DNA from: Yersinia kristensenii
GTDB lineage: Bacteria > Pseudomonadota > Gammaproteobacteria > Enterobacterales > Enterobacteriaceae
Assembly: GCF_900460525.1 (NCBI RefSeq)
Contig: NZ_UHIY01000001.1
Location: forward strand, 4,402,001-4,466,000
Direction: 5' to 3'
Length of the DNA: 64,000 nucleotides
Shown: piece by piece, positions 54,691-64,000 of the stretch
Position numbering within the stretch: position 1 is the first letter of the stretch
How the letters are laid out: each line of letters begins with the position of its first letter
Notes under the pieces: generated by a model
Told to the model about the DNA's origin: nothing
Seen by the model: only the letters and a program-made list of their open reading frames with translations
Database searches by the model: none
Translations under genes and position numbers: made by a program

Positions 54691-56061
54691 CTACCAACGT
54701 TGCTTCAATAGGTTATTCGGTTGAATACCGGCTATGGTTCGGGTGTTACCATAGTCTTTCGCTGCGATCCCGGCTTCGAATTCTTCCCGGAAATATTTGA
54801 TCGCGCTTTGTAGTGGTTCAACCGCGCCCGGCGCATGAGCACAGAAGGTTTTCCCCGGCCCCAAGAAGCGGCAAAGCTGCTCCAGCGTCTCGATGTCGCC
54901 CGGCTGACCTTCGCCGCGCTCCAGTGCACGCAGGATCTTCACGCTCCACGGCAACCCATCGCGGCAAGGTGTACACCAGCCACAGGATTCGCGGGAGAAA
55001 AACTCTTCCAGATTACGCACCAGCGGCACCATACCAATTTCATGGTCGACTGCCATTGCCAATGCAGTGCCTAAACGGCTGCCCGCTTTAGCAATGTTTT
55101 CGAAGTCCATCGGCAAATCAAGGTGGTCGGCGGTCAGGAAGTCAGTCCCTGCCCCGCCCGGCTGCCAGGCTTTGAATTTCAAGCCATCGCGCATACCACC
55201 GGCGTAATCTTCCAGAATTTCACGGGCACTGATACCAAACGGCAATTCCCACAGACCCGGATTTTTCACCCGGCCCGAGAAGCCCATCAGTTTGGTACCG
55301 GCATCGTTACTCTTACCGGCAGTGATCCCCTGATACCACTCCACACCATGCTCAAGAATGGCCGGAACGTTACACAGAGTCTCTACGTTATTGACGCAAG
55401 TCGGTTTACCCCAAACACCGGAAGATGCAGGGAAAGGCGGCTTGGAACGTGGGTTAGCACGGCGGCCTTCCAGCGAGTTAATCAGCGCAGTTTCTTCACC
55501 GCAGATATAACGGCCAGCGCCGGTATGGACAATCAGCTCAAAATCAAAGCCGCTGCCCATGATGTTTTTGCCAAGCATTCCGGCTTCAGTCGCCTCAGCA
55601 ATCGCACGGCGCAAGTGCACGGCGGCTTCGATATATTCGCCACGCAGGAAGATGTAACCGCGGTAAGCTTTCAGCGCAAACGCACTGATCAGCATCCCTT
55701 CCACCAGCAGATGCGGCAATTGCTCCATCAGCAGGCGGTCTTTATAGGTACCCGGTTCCATCTCATCAGCATTGCACAGCAAATACCGGATGTTCATGCT
55801 TTCGTCTTTTGGCATCAAGCTCCACTTCAAACCGGTGGAGAAGCCAGCACCGCCACGCCCTTTCAGGCCCGCGTCTTTGACTAAGCTAACAACATCAGGT
55901 GGTGCCATGCCTTTTAAGGCTTTTTCAGCACCCAAATAACCGTTTTTGCTGCGATATTCATCCAGCCATACCGGCTGTTTGTCATCGCGCAAACGCCAGG
56001 TCAGCGGGTGCATTTCCGGCGTGCGCACAATCTCTTTGGTAAAACCTGAATGAATTGTCAT
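54691..56061 (-). CDS. nuoF: NADH:quinone oxidoreductase subunit F
   Basis: NADH-oxidising subunit with FMN and the N3 [4Fe-4S] cluster, 456 aa (E. coli 445). [18 protein letters not shown] and [19 protein letters not shown] line the NADH/FMN site. Cluster ligands are in [12 protein letters not shown] and [21 protein letters not shown] overlap with nuoE. A gap of about 105 bp before the nuoG start is the largest inside the E-to-N part. Confidence 0.98.
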   Translation of the reverse strand: MTIHSGFTKEIVRTPEMHPLTWRLRDDKQPVWLDEYRSKNGYLGAEKALKGMAPPDVVSLVKDAGLKGRGGAGFSTGLKWSLMPKDESMNIRYLLCNADEMEPGTYKDRLLMEQLPHLLVEGMLISAFALKAYRGYIFLRGEYIEAAVHLRRAIAEATEAGMLGKNIMGSGFDFELIVHTGAGRYICGEETALINSLEGRRANPRSKPPFPASSGVWGKPTCVNNVETLCNVPAILEHGVEWYQGITAGKSNDAGTKLMGFSGRVKNPGLWELPFGISAREILEDYAGGMRDGLKFKAWQPGGAGTDFLTADHLDLPMDFENIAKAGSRLGTALAMAVDHEIGMVPLVRNLEEFFSRESCGWCTPCRDGLPWSVKILRALERGEGQPGDIETLEQLCRFLGPGKTFCAHAPGAVEPLQSAIKYFREEFEAGIAAKDYGNTRTIAGIQPNNLLKQRW

Positions 56062-56621
56062 GGATATTGCTCCAGTAACTTCTCAATATCTTCAGGTTTC
56101 AGGTAACTGTGGGTATCGTCGTCGATCATCATGGTCGGGCCACGATCACAGTTCCCCAAGCAGCAGGTCGGCAGCAGTGTAAAGCGGCCATCAAAGGTGG
56201 TTTGACCGGGCTGAATACTGAGTTTTTTCGAAATCGCGGCCTGGATCCCTTGGTAACCAGTGATGTGGCACACCACGCTGTCACAGTAACGGATCACATG
56301 ACGCCCAACAGGTTGGCGGAAGATCTGGCTGTAGAATGTCGCAACACCTTCAACATCACTGGCCGGGATACCCAGCACTTCAGCAATGGCGTGAATTGCC
56401 CCATCCGGCACCCAACCGCGTTGTTTCTGCACAATTTTCAGTGCTTCTATCGACGCGGCGCGGGCATCTTCGTAATGGTGCTTTTCATGCTCGATAGCAT
56501 CACGTTCTTCAGCACTCAATTCAAAAGCTTCAATTGTGGCTGCCGGTTCAGCCGCATTGACTGCCAGATTTGCCACATTTTGGCTTTCGTTACTCACCTG
56601 AGTCTCTTTTTGATCACTCAT
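56058..56621 (-). CDS. nuoE: NADH:quinone oxidoreductase subunit E
   Basis: Thioredoxin-like [2Fe-2S] (N1a) subunit, 187 aa. Ligands in [12 protein letters not shown] and [13 protein letters not shown]. The region from [21 protein letters not shown] on aligns with the whole of E. coli NuoE (166 aa), so this protein has about 20 extra N-terminal residues rich in Asn, Ala and Glu ([20 protein letters not shown]). No internal Met with a good ribosome site offers a shorter start. Starts 2 bp after the nuoCD stop. Confidence 0.96.
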   Translation of the reverse strand: MSDQKETQVSNESQNVANLAVNAAEPAATIEAFELSAEERDAIEHEKHHYEDARAASIEALKIVQKQRGWVPDGAIHAIAEVLGIPASDVEGVATFYSQIFRQPVGRHVIRYCDSVVCHITGYQGIQAAISKKLSIQPGQTTFDGRFTLLPTCCLGNCDRGPTMMIDDDTHSYLKPEDIEKLLEQYP

Positions 56622-56623
56622 AA

Positions 56624-58420
56624 TTAGCGGTCCACATCAGACATTACAAAATCGATACTGCCCAGATAGACGATCAGGTCAGATACCAGGCTGCCACGGA
56701 TAACCGATGGGATCTGCTGCAAATGGGCATAGCTTGGAGTGCGTATCCGAGTGCGATAGCTCATGGTGCTGGCATCACTGGTCAGATAATAGCTGTTGAT
56801 CCCTTTGGTCGCTTCAACCATCTGGAATGATTCGTTAGCTGGCATCACAGGGCCCCATGAAACTTGCAGGAAGTGAGTGATCAGCGTTTCGATATGTTGC
56901 AGCGTACGTTCTTTCGGCGGTGGCGTCGTCAGTGGGTGGTCGGCCTTGAATGGGCCTTCTGGCATGTTTTTATAACATTGCTCCAGAATGCGCAGGCTTT
57001 GACGCAATTCTTCCACTTTCAGCATCACGCGGTCATAACAGTCGCCGTTGTTACCGACGGGCACTTCGAAATCGAAGTTTTCATAACCGGAGTATGGACG
57101 CCATTTACGCACGTCAAACTCAACCCCAGTAGCACGCAGGCCAGCACCAGTCACACCCCATTCCAATGCTTCTTTGGAATTGTAAGCCGCCACGCCGATA
57201 GAACGCCCTTTCAGAATGCTGTTCTCTAAAGCGGCTTTGACGTAGGACTCCAAACGTTTTGGCATCCAGTCGAGGAAGTCACGTAACAAGCGCTCCCAGC
57301 CACGCGGCAAGTCATGTGCAACACCACCAATACGGAACCAGGCCGGGTGCATACGGAAACCAGTGATTGCTTCCACCAAATCGTATACTTTCTGCCGATC
57401 GGTAAAGGCAAAGAACACTGGCGTCATTGCACCGACGTCTTGGATAAAGGTACTGATGTACAGTAAGTGACTGTTGATGCGGAATAACTCAGACAGCATG
57501 ACGCGGATGGTTTTAACGCGATCCGGCACTTCAATGCCCGCCAGTTTTTCAACTGCCAGCACGTAAGGCATTTCGTTAACGCAGCCGCCAAGATATTCAA
57601 TACGGTCGGTATAAGGGATGTAGCTGTGCCAAGACTGGCGCTCGCCCATCTTCTCCGCACCACGGTGGTGGTAACCCACATCTGGCACGCAGTCGACAAT
57701 CTCTTCACCATCCAACTGCAACACAATGCGGAACGCACCGTGTGAGGAGGGGTGGTTCGGCCCGAGGTTAAGGAACATAAAGTCCTCATTCTCGGTCCCG
57801 CGCTTCATACCCCAATCTTCAGGTTTGAAGGTCAGAGATTCCATCTCCAAATCCTCTTTCTGCTTGGTCAGCACAAAGGGATCGAACTCTGTTGCACGAG
57901 CTGGGTAATCTTTACGCAGCGGGTGGCCTTCCCAAGTCTGCGGCATCATGATGCGCGTCAGATGAGGATGACCATCAAAGGTAATACCGAACATTTCCCA
58001 AGTTTCGCGCTCATACCAGTTGGCATTAGGGAAAATCTTGGTCGCTGTGGACACGTGCAAGTCTTTTTCAGACAGTGCCACTTTCAGCATGATGTCGCGG
58101 TTGCGCTCGATGGAAAGCAGATGATAGAAAACAGAAAAATCCGCAGCAGGGAGGCCCTGGCGGTGGGTTCGAAGGCGCTCATCTACACCATGCAGGTCGA
58201 ACAGCATGACATACGGCTTCGGTTGTTTTCTCAGGAACGTCATTACTTCCAGTAATTGTTCACGCTTCACCCATACCACGGGCATACCGGTACGAGTCGC
58301 TTGAACAACAAAGGCCTCTGGCCCAAAACGGTTCGACAGTTCACCAATCACCGGGTCATCAAGATGATCGCGGGTCTGCCATGCAGGCTGGGTGCTATCG
58401 GACGTCGTTAAATCGGTCAT
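56624..58420 (-). CDS. nuoC: NADH:quinone oxidoreductase fused subunits C/D
   Basis: Fused NuoC-NuoD, as in enterobacteria, 598 aa. Residues to about 190 are NuoC ([45 protein letters not shown]). After a short linker comes NuoD, related to hydrogenase large subunits and forming the quinone pocket ([51 protein letters not shown]), ending [11 protein letters not shown]. Separated from nuoB by 139 bp. Confidence 0.97.
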   Translation of the reverse strand: MTDLTTSDSTQPAWQTRDHLDDPVIGELSNRFGPEAFVVQATRTGMPVVWVKREQLLEVMTFLRKQPKPYVMLFDLHGVDERLRTHRQGLPAADFSVFYHLLSIERNRDIMLKVALSEKDLHVSTATKIFPNANWYERETWEMFGITFDGHPHLTRIMMPQTWEGHPLRKDYPARATEFDPFVLTKQKEDLEMESLTFKPEDWGMKRGTENEDFMFLNLGPNHPSSHGAFRIVLQLDGEEIVDCVPDVGYHHRGAEKMGERQSWHSYIPYTDRIEYLGGCVNEMPYVLAVEKLAGIEVPDRVKTIRVMLSELFRINSHLLYISTFIQDVGAMTPVFFAFTDRQKVYDLVEAITGFRMHPAWFRIGGVAHDLPRGWERLLRDFLDWMPKRLESYVKAALENSILKGRSIGVAAYNSKEALEWGVTGAGLRATGVEFDVRKWRPYSGYENFDFEVPVGNNGDCYDRVMLKVEELRQSLRILEQCYKNMPEGPFKADHPLTTPPPKERTLQHIETLITHFLQVSWGPVMPANESFQMVEATKGINSYYLTSDASTMSYRTRIRTPSYAHLQQIPSVIRGSLVSDLIVYLGSIDFVMSDVDR

Positions 58421-58559
58421 TATTTATTCACCACACTGTTTTTTCACCACACTGAATGTGTCATTTTGTGGTTATTTGCCGCACACATGTTCTGGAAGAA
58501 AACGGGTCTCTCCAAAAACAAATCACTTACGCACCAAAATCTTACGCCTAAAGGCAATA

Positions 58560-59237
58560 TTAGATTTCGTCAGGGGTACGCAGGTTAGTTACTGCAATTC
58601 GTTCAGCATGCTTACGTTCTCTTTCTGGCTGCATATTGGCGCGGTAAACACCTTGATCACCCACAACCCAAGAGAGAGGACGGCGCTCTTTACCGATAGA
58701 TTCCTGTAGCAGCAACAAGGCTTGCATATAGGCTTCCGGCCGCGGTGGGCAGCCCGGGATATACACATCTACCGGCAGGAATTTATCCACGCCTTGTACG
58801 ACAGAATAGATATCGTACATGCCGCCGGAGTTGGCACAGGCTCCCATGGAAATAACCCATTTTGGTTCCAGCATTTGTTCATACAAACGCTGAATAACTG
58901 GGGCCATTTTGGTAAAGCAGGTGCCAGCCACGACCATGAAATCAGCCTGGCGTGGGGAGGCACGTAATACTTCTGCACCGAAACGCGCCACGTCATGTAC
59001 GGCAGTGAAGGAAGTCACCATCTCGACATAACAGCAGGAAAGACCGAAGTTATACGGCCAAAGAGAGTTCTTACGCCCCCAGTTCACCATGTCATGCATG
59101 GCATTCTCAAGTTTACCCATGTAAACACTACGGTGGACATGTTGCTCGAGAGGATCGCCGCTGACGGTTTCCTGAGTTTGCAGGGGGTAACGGTCATTTT
59201 CACCGTTAGGGTCTATGCGGGTGAGCGTATAGTCCAT
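58560..59237 (-). CDS. nuoB: NADH:quinone oxidoreductase subunit B
   Basis: Subunit with the terminal [4Fe-4S] cluster N2 next to the quinone, 225 aa (E. coli 220). Ligands: the tandem cysteines in [13 protein letters not shown], then [13 protein letters not shown] and [13 protein letters not shown]. The N-terminal [20 protein letters not shown] is typical. It is 157 bp from nuoA, and most of that gap is an ERIC element. The gap to nuoCD holds the direct repeat TTCACCACACTG twice. Confidence 0.97.
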
Positions 59238-59266
59238 GTTAATGCCTCGCTGTATTTATTGACCAC

Positions 59267-59410
59267 TATACCCTTTGTACTTAAAGCCGCAGGGTTGTTA
59301 GCTGTGCGTACTAACCCGAATCACTTACCTGTAGTCAATCTTACTTATTGATAAGTTTATCGGAATTCATCCGCTTGCTGCCGACTGACAACACCTAGCT
59401 CTTGGGTATA
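59267..59410 (-). repeat. ERIC element overlapping the nuoA 3' end
   Basis: Diverged ERIC of 144 bp: starts TATACCC (59267-59273), has ACCCGAATCACTTACC and TAAGTTTATCGGAATTC in the centre and ends GGGTATA (59404-59410). The right-hand 16 bp lie inside the nuoA reading frame, and the rest fills the nuoA-nuoB gap. Confidence 0.8.
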
Positions 59411-59853
59411 TCTGGATGACTGCTGGCGTATTTGACTATGCTCGGTTTGCTCACGCGGCGATTAGAACGCCCAGGAGTCCAATCCAGAGCGCCAATACGC
59501 ACCAGATAAACCAAACCAGCCAAGAGCACCAAAATGAAAATGGTTGCTTCGATAAAGCCTATCCAGCCACTCTCCCGGATAGAGATTGACCACGCATACA
59601 GGTACAAGGCTTCGACATCGAAAATAACAAAGAACATGGCGACCAGGTAGAATTTGGCAGACAGGCGCATACGCGCGGAGCCTACTGAATCAATACCCGA
59701 CTCATAAGGGACGTTTTTGGCACGGGCCCGAGCTCTCCCGCCCAGAAAGAACGCACCTAGCAGCATCAAACCGCACAGCCCGATAGCGCCGATCAGGAAT
59801 ACAGCAAACGCCCAATGATGAGCGATAACTTCAGTGGTTGTTGACATACTCAT
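59395..59853 (-). CDS. nuoA: NADH:quinone oxidoreductase subunit A
   Basis: Small three-helix membrane subunit of complex I, 152 aa (E. coli 147), first gene of the nuo operon. [59 protein letters not shown] and [16 protein letters not shown] are almost those of E. coli. The C-terminal tail after that ([21 protein letters not shown]) differs, and its last residues IPKS-stop are read from the terminus of an ERIC repeat (TATACCC AAGAGC TAG on the coding strand). Confidence 0.96.
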   Translation of the reverse strand: MSMSTTTEVIAHHWAFAVFLIGAIGLCGLMLLGAFFLGGRARARAKNVPYESGIDSVGSARMRLSAKFYLVAMFFVIFDVEALYLYAWSISIRESGWIGFIEATIFILVLLAGLVYLVRIGALDWTPGRSNRRVSKPSIVKYASSHPDIPKS

Positions 59854-60473
59854 TGCTTACTCATCAAAAGTGGCGTCGGACATCCTGCTCTTGTGTTGGC
59901 AGTTAGTGCACCACATCGATTCAAAGGGAAGGATAAAAACCACACAAAACACACTGTTTTAACAACTGTTTAGCCAGTGTTTTACTGTGGGCTTTTTACT
60001 CCTTTCAGTAACCTTTTGTCAACTTTGACAAAAGTAACTACAGATTAATTTACAAGTGCACGATCTTACTTAACAATTGGTGCGAACCTGCAAGCTAAAT
60101 CGAGTCAGTAATTTGTTAAGTCAGAACATACACCTATAAACCAATGTGGATGTTTCGTTATAACTATACCATTGTCTCAGGAATAACCGGCTCTTCCACT
60201 CACTAGCTAGGGGTATTTTTTTGATCCAGAACACGTTTTTAGTGTTATTTCATAATTATTCGGCACGAAAGGTTGTATTTTTTTATTTAAAAATAATGAA
60301 ACATAGTTTTAATAAAAAATAAATTTTAATAAAAAAGCGATATTAACCACCAATTTAAGAAAGTTTAGGATTACTGCACGCGGTAGAGAAATCTCTATAA
60401 GTAAAATAAAACGACGTTTTACTGATGAAATTAAATTGAACGTGATAAAAAAGAGTTTTTCGTCAAAATGAAA
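59854..60473. other. nuo promoter region
   Basis: AT-rich region between lrhA and nuoA, about 620 bp before the lrhA terminator. It contains a perfect 10-2-10 palindrome at 60013-60034 (listed separately) and repeated ACTGTTTT/CAGTGTTTT words near 59953-59982. No gene was seen. The long leader and promoter of nuo are expected here. Confidence 0.45.
60013..60034. promoter_or_regulatory. Perfect 10-2-10 palindrome upstream of nuoA
   Basis: CTTTTGTCAA (60013-60022), CT, TTGACAAAAG (60025-60034), about 170 bp upstream of the nuoA start. Each arm contains a TTGACA-like word, so it could be an operator or back-to-back -35 boxes. Confidence 0.45.
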
Positions 60474-60501
60474 ATAAAAAAGCCCCAAAAATAAGGGGCT
60501 T
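60474..60501 (-). terminator. Terminator of lrhA
   Basis: Minus strand AAGCCCC, 8-nt AT loop, GGGGCTT, then a T-run. Located 31-58 bp after the lrhA stop codon. Confidence 0.85.
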
Positions 60502-60531
60502 ATGATTATTTATGTAAACAAACACTTAATT

Positions 60532-61458
60532 TTAATCGTTTATTACATAATCAGAATCTAGCATTAAATCCACACCGGACGGCACACCATGTTGATGACC
60601 AGTCTGCATAGCATCGAAAATAGCCAAAGCCAATTCATTGCCGCACTCACTGACTTTGCATAATGAATAATGGGTTTCAGGCAAGCGAGGTAGCCCTTCT
60701 ATTTCACCCAATACGCGCAAATCAGGACTCATCATCTCTATCGGTCTGGCGGTCACACCCAGCCCTGCCCTCACTGCTGCACGGATGGCAGAAAGCGAAG
60801 AGGCAACATAAGCAATACGCCATGCTATACCAGCCCTGGTCAGATACTCTATTGCCATATCACGGAATGGGCTTGGCTCATCCATGACAACTAAAGGTAC
60901 TGATTCGCCGGGTTGGAACTGATAATCGGCAGAACAATACCAAAGTGTCGGTGATGTTCTTAAAATCACATGAGGATGGGTGTCGACCTTGGCTGTGGTA
61001 ATCGCCAGATCCACTTCGCCCTGACTCAGCATGTCAGCAATGAGTGGGCTACGTTTTACCCGCACATCGATAGCCAGCCGAGGATATAGCGTCGCCACTC
61101 GGTTTAGCAAGAAAGGTAACAGTGTATCGGCAGTATCATCAGATGCGCCGATAATGAGTGACCCTTCTACATTGCTATACATCAGTGACGTACAAGCTTC
61201 ATCGTTGAAACGCAATATTTTTCTGGCATAGCCAAGTAACTGGAGACCATGTTCGGTAAGTAATTTGTTACGCCCGTGACGGGCAAATAACTCCTTACCC
61301 ACTAACTGTTCTAACCGTTGCATTTGTTGGCTAACTGCTGATTGAGTTCGACAAACCGCTGCCGCAGCAGAGGCAAAAGTATTCAAGTCAGCAACAGCTA
61401 CAAAGGTTCTAAGCAGATCGAGGTCGAGATTAATTATCGGACGATTTGCATTTGTCAT
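60532..61458 (-). CDS. lrhA: LysR-type regulator LrhA (RovM/HexA type)
   Basis: Global LysR regulator of motility, adhesion and virulence (LrhA in E. coli, RovM in Yersinia, HexA/PecT in others). It has 308 aa (E. coli 312). The N-terminal helix-turn-helix includes [45 protein letters not shown], and [16 protein letters not shown] follows. The effector domain has [18 protein letters not shown] and VDLAITTAK. Same strand and position, upstream of nuoA, as in E. coli. Confidence 0.95.
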   Translation of the reverse strand: MTNANRPIINLDLDLLRTFVAVADLNTFASAAAAVCRTQSAVSQQMQRLEQLVGKELFARHGRNKLLTEHGLQLLGYARKILRFNDEACTSLMYSNVEGSLIIGASDDTADTLLPFLLNRVATLYPRLAIDVRVKRSPLIADMLSQGEVDLAITTAKVDTHPHVILRTSPTLWYCSADYQFQPGESVPLVVMDEPSPFRDMAIEYLTRAGIAWRIAYVASSLSAIRAAVRAGLGVTARPIEMMSPDLRVLGEIEGLPRLPETHYSLCKVSECGNELALAIFDAMQTGHQHGVPSGVDLMLDSDYVIND

Positions 61459-62317
61459 AGTGTATTCTTCACTTTTTTGAATTCTAATTACAAACTACCC
61501 TGGTGTTTAAGTATTAGCGCTATCAATAAGGAACAACGCTAAGTATGACAGTACCCCACTCATTCGAGTAGGGCAAAAAATTTACTTATATTTCGTTACC
61601 GCTATCTCTTTTTAAAAAAAACTATTGGCGAAATTGTGTGTGTTTGTAAATAAGGTCATAAGAAACCGCTAAATCTTCGATAAATGAAGATTTTTTCCTT
61701 TAGAAACGCTGATTTTTGGCGGCATTTATAAGGGGGCAACATTCCATTTTAAATAAATCATCCAGACGAGCAAGTGGATAAATATTAAAAAATATCAATG
61801 TTTTTCTATCTGGTTTTTTATCTAATTGAGTAATTTCAACTATTAACATTTGATAACTGATAAGCCATTGTAAGGCTATCATTAGATTTTCTTAATAGTT
61901 TTCCTATTTACAAATTTGGCATTTTTCGCCCTGCTATATATGTATGATGATATAAACTGTTGAATTCAGATCCGAGCCATTAAAACTCAGCGTGATTGGA
62001 CACCAATATTTACCCTGTTTTTCTATCTTTATGCTGCAAAAAAAAGGGCCTTATTTTCTCGATACCTATTTTTTGTTAACCCCCGCAGATACCCAAATAT
62101 GTCAGAAAAAGCTTCAGACAAACTCATCAATCGAACATTACCTGGCGGGTTTAACAGCAAAAAATACTCGCAAGCCCCCCAGCGCTTTTCACCCAGCGGT
62201 CATTTGCAGTAAATATGTGCATAGAACTTCAAAAATCAGCGGTGTCGGAGTACATTGAACACCTTGCCGTGTTCTACGCTGAGGACACGCTTTTACCAGC
62301 AAAAGGCGCAATTTTTT
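61459..62317. other. Long AT-rich lrhA-alaA divergent region
   Basis: 859 bp with only short frames of no recognisable kind (about 60-90 codons, atypical composition). It is expected to hold the long lrhA leader and promoter and the alaA promoter. No ERIC and no clear CRP or Rcs box could be assigned. Confidence 0.4.
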
Positions 62318-63532
62318 ATGTCCCCCATTGAGAAATCCAGCAAACTGGACAACGTCTGTTATGACATTCGTGGCCCAGTGCTAAAAGAAGCTAAGCGTCT
62401 TGAAGAAGAAGGTAACAAGGTTCTGAAACTGAACATCGGCAACCCGGCCCCGTTTGGTTTCGATGCGCCAGATGAAATTCTGGTGGATGTGATCCGTAAT
62501 TTGCCGACTGCCCAAGGCTATTGCGACTCCAAAGGCCTATTTTCGGCACGCAAAGCCATTATGCAGCACTATCAGGCCCGCGACATGCGTGACCTGACGG
62601 TAGAGGATATCTACATTGGGAACGGTGTTTCTGAGCTGATCGTGCAATCCATGCAAGCATTGCTAAACCTTGGCGATGAAATGCTGGTACCGGCCCCCGA
62701 CTATCCGTTATGGACAGCGGCAGTATCGCTTTCCAGCGGTAAGGCCGTGCATTATATGTGTGATGAGGAATCAGGTTGGTTCCCTGATTTGGATGATATC
62801 CGCAGTAAAATCACCCCCCGTACCCGTGGGATAGTGATTATCAACCCGAACAACCCAACTGGCGCGGTCTACAGCAAAGAGCTGCTGCTGGAGATTGTCG
62901 AAATCGCCCGTCAGAATGACCTGATTATTTTCGCCGATGAAATCTACGATAAGATTTTATATGACGAAGCTCAGCATCATTCTATTGCCGCTCTGGCACC
63001 TGATTTACTGACGGTAACGTTCAATGGTTTGTCCAAAACTTATCGCGTTGCCGGTTTCCGTCAGGGCTGGATGGTGCTGAACGGGCCGAAGAAGCATGCT
63101 AAAGGTTATATTGAAGGTTTGGAAATGCTGGCATCTATGCGCTTGTGCGCCAACGTGCCAATGCAGCATGCCATCCAAACAGCACTGGGCGGATATCAAA
63201 GCATCAGCGAATTTATCCAACCGGGTGGACGTTTATATGAACAACGTGATCGCGCCTGGGAGCTCATCAACCAGATCCCCGGTGTTTCCTGCGTGAAACC
63301 TCAGGGCGCGCTGTATATGTTCCCGCGCATTGATCAGAAAAAATTCAATCTGAAAGACGATCAGAAGTTGGTATTGGATCTGCTGTTGCAGGAGAAAGTA
63401 TTGTTGGTGCAAGGCAGCGCCTTTAACTGGCCGTATCCCGATCATGTGCGGATTGTCACCTTGCCACGCGTAGATGAGTTGGAGATGGCTGTTGGGAAAC
63501 TGGGGCGGTTTTTGGAGACCTACCACCAGTAG
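62318..63532 (+). CDS. alaA: Glutamate-pyruvate aminotransferase AlaA
   Basis: PLP-dependent class I aminotransferase making alanine from pyruvate and glutamate. From ATG 62318 (MSPIEKSSKLDNVCYDIRGP) it has 404 aa (E. coli 405). The ATG 63 bp upstream adds unlikely residues. Motifs: NIGNPAPFGFDAP, GNGVSELIVQSMQAL, the conserved IINPNNPTGAVYS, FADEIYDKILYD, the PLP-lysine in FNGLSKTYRVAGFRQGW and FNWPYPDHVRIVTLPRVDEL. Divergent from lrhA. Followed by the second foldback repeat. Confidence 0.97.
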   Translation: MSPIEKSSKLDNVCYDIRGPVLKEAKRLEEEGNKVLKLNIGNPAPFGFDAPDEILVDVIRNLPTAQGYCDSKGLFSARKAIMQHYQARDMRDLTVEDIYIGNGVSELIVQSMQALLNLGDEMLVPAPDYPLWTAAVSLSSGKAVHYMCDEESGWFPDLDDIRSKITPRTRGIVIINPNNPTGAVYSKELLLEIVEIARQNDLIIFADEIYDKILYDEAQHHSIAALAPDLLTVTFNGLSKTYRVAGFRQGWMVLNGPKKHAKGYIEGLEMLASMRLCANVPMQHAIQTALGGYQSISEFIQPGGRLYEQRDRAWELINQIPGVSCVKPQGALYMFPRIDQKKFNLKDDQKLVLDLLLQEKVLLVQGSAFNWPYPDHVRIVTLPRVDELEMAVGKLGRFLETYHQ

Positions 63533-63569
63533 GGTTTAGTTTTTTATTTGGTTAGTAGCCTTGGTGACT

Positions 63570-64000
63570 GATTCGGTTGACATAAGATCAGCGATCACCT
63601 TGTCTCTGAAGCTTCAATCGCCAAAGGGGTTACAAGCGCGTAACCCCCTTGGATCCCCTGCGCTAGCGCACGTATCGCTTGCCACTTCGTGGGTGCCCTC
63701 AATCATCGTTCCGGCTGACGGACCGGGCCGATTCACTCCTGTTCAAGCGGCCCTCGCTCTTCACTCGGCAGCTCAAATGTGCTTTTAACATCAAAATCTA
63801 AAAGTGGGTTTGGTTTTGAATTGTTTTTTGACCTTGAGCGCAATCAGGAATATTACCGACAAAGATTGCAGGCCGAATGAGCCGCATGGACGCGGCGAAA
63901 GGGGCTGTCGAGCTGGGAGCGAGTCAGCCCCGGTTCGAACAGCCGGCAAGCTGCCGGAGGGCACTGCGACAGCAGTAATATTTCGCGCAAGCCGCAGGTG
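63570..64000. repeat. Large foldback repeat, copy B (runs off the window)
   Basis: Begins with GATTCGGTTGACATAAG (diverged from GGGTTCGGTTGTTAAAG), then CCAAAGGGGTTACAAGCGCG and TAACCCCCTTGG (from about 63621), CGCACGTATCGCTTG, CTTCACTCGGCAGCTCAAAT, GTGCTTTTAACATCAAAA and CGCAATCAGGAATATTACCG. All of these have counterparts in copy A at 23446-24032. The left hairpin is the reverse complement of the right hairpin of copy A. The right end lies outside. Confidence 0.75.

Noticed and set aside
55123..55884. 253-codon plus-strand open frame
   Set aside because: Antisense to nuoF. It is a shadow frame from high third-position GC.
58427..58456. Direct repeat TTCACCACACTG twice in the nuoB-nuoCD gap
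   Set aside because: Probably a local slippage duplication. No regulator site or element end is evident.
61992..62258. 88-codon plus-strand frame upstream of alaA
   Set aside because: No ribosome site of note, atypical composition and no homology recognised. It lies in the promoter region.

Overview
The window is chromosomal DNA of a gammaproteobacterium. The gene content and order, and the ERIC-type repeats, point to the genus Yersinia, probably the Y. enterocolitica group. Support comes from a porin next to a micF RNA, rcsDB/rcsC/gyrA/ubiG/nrdAB synteny, a complete men cluster, a 13-gene nuo operon preceded by lrhA and alaA, and a Proteus-type small-subunit catalase. No tRNA, rRNA, CRISPR array, prophage or transposase gene was found.

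Layout. 1-1470: start of the ompC porin gene (minus strand, cut by the window edge), the divergent micF antisense RNA, and a decayed patch with remnants of a MerR-type regulator and, probably, a type I secretion adaptor. 1667-12167: an MFS transporter, the Rcs envelope-stress phosphorelay (rcsD and rcsB forward, rcsC facing them) and gyrA. 12370-21596: ubiG, the class Ia ribonucleotide reductase operon nrdA-nrdB-yfaE, ecotin, a CinA-like protein, the tyrosine permease tyrP and the yfaZ outer-membrane protein. 21950-23392: katA. 23446-24032: a foldback repeat of about 587 bp with long imperfect terminal inverted repeats. A second copy starts near 63570 and runs off the window.

24057-31324: the menaquinone operon menF-menD-menH-menB-menC-menE on the minus strand, followed upstream by elaB. 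31996-40563: a ketogluconate/idonate catabolic island. On the minus strand are a 2-hydroxyacid dehydrogenase, an organic-anion MFS importer, a UPF0303/haem-degrading-like protein and edd, plus an IdnR-type regulator. On the plus strand are idnO, idnK and a YhcH-type protein. Reduction of 2-keto- or 5-ketogluconate to gluconate, phosphorylation to 6-phosphogluconate and Edd dehydration would feed the Entner-Doudoroff route. Both promoter regions carry a CRP-like site beside an ATGTTACC/GGTAACAT-type operator.

40629-44537: a ycdZ-type membrane protein, an unrecognised low-GC orphan gene, and a divergent MFS/LysR pair. 44597-59853: the nuo operon for NADH:quinone oxidoreductase (complex I), with nuoC and nuoD fused. 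60532-63532: lrhA and the alanine aminotransferase alaA.

Five ERIC elements lie between genes. Two share the same internal insert of about 75 bp, one appears to supply the ribosome-binding region of yfaE, and one encodes the last residues of NuoA. Most of the window is ordinary core genome. The less ordinary parts are the repeat elements and their overlap with genes, the decayed patch, the orphan low-GC gene and the composite sugar-acid island.
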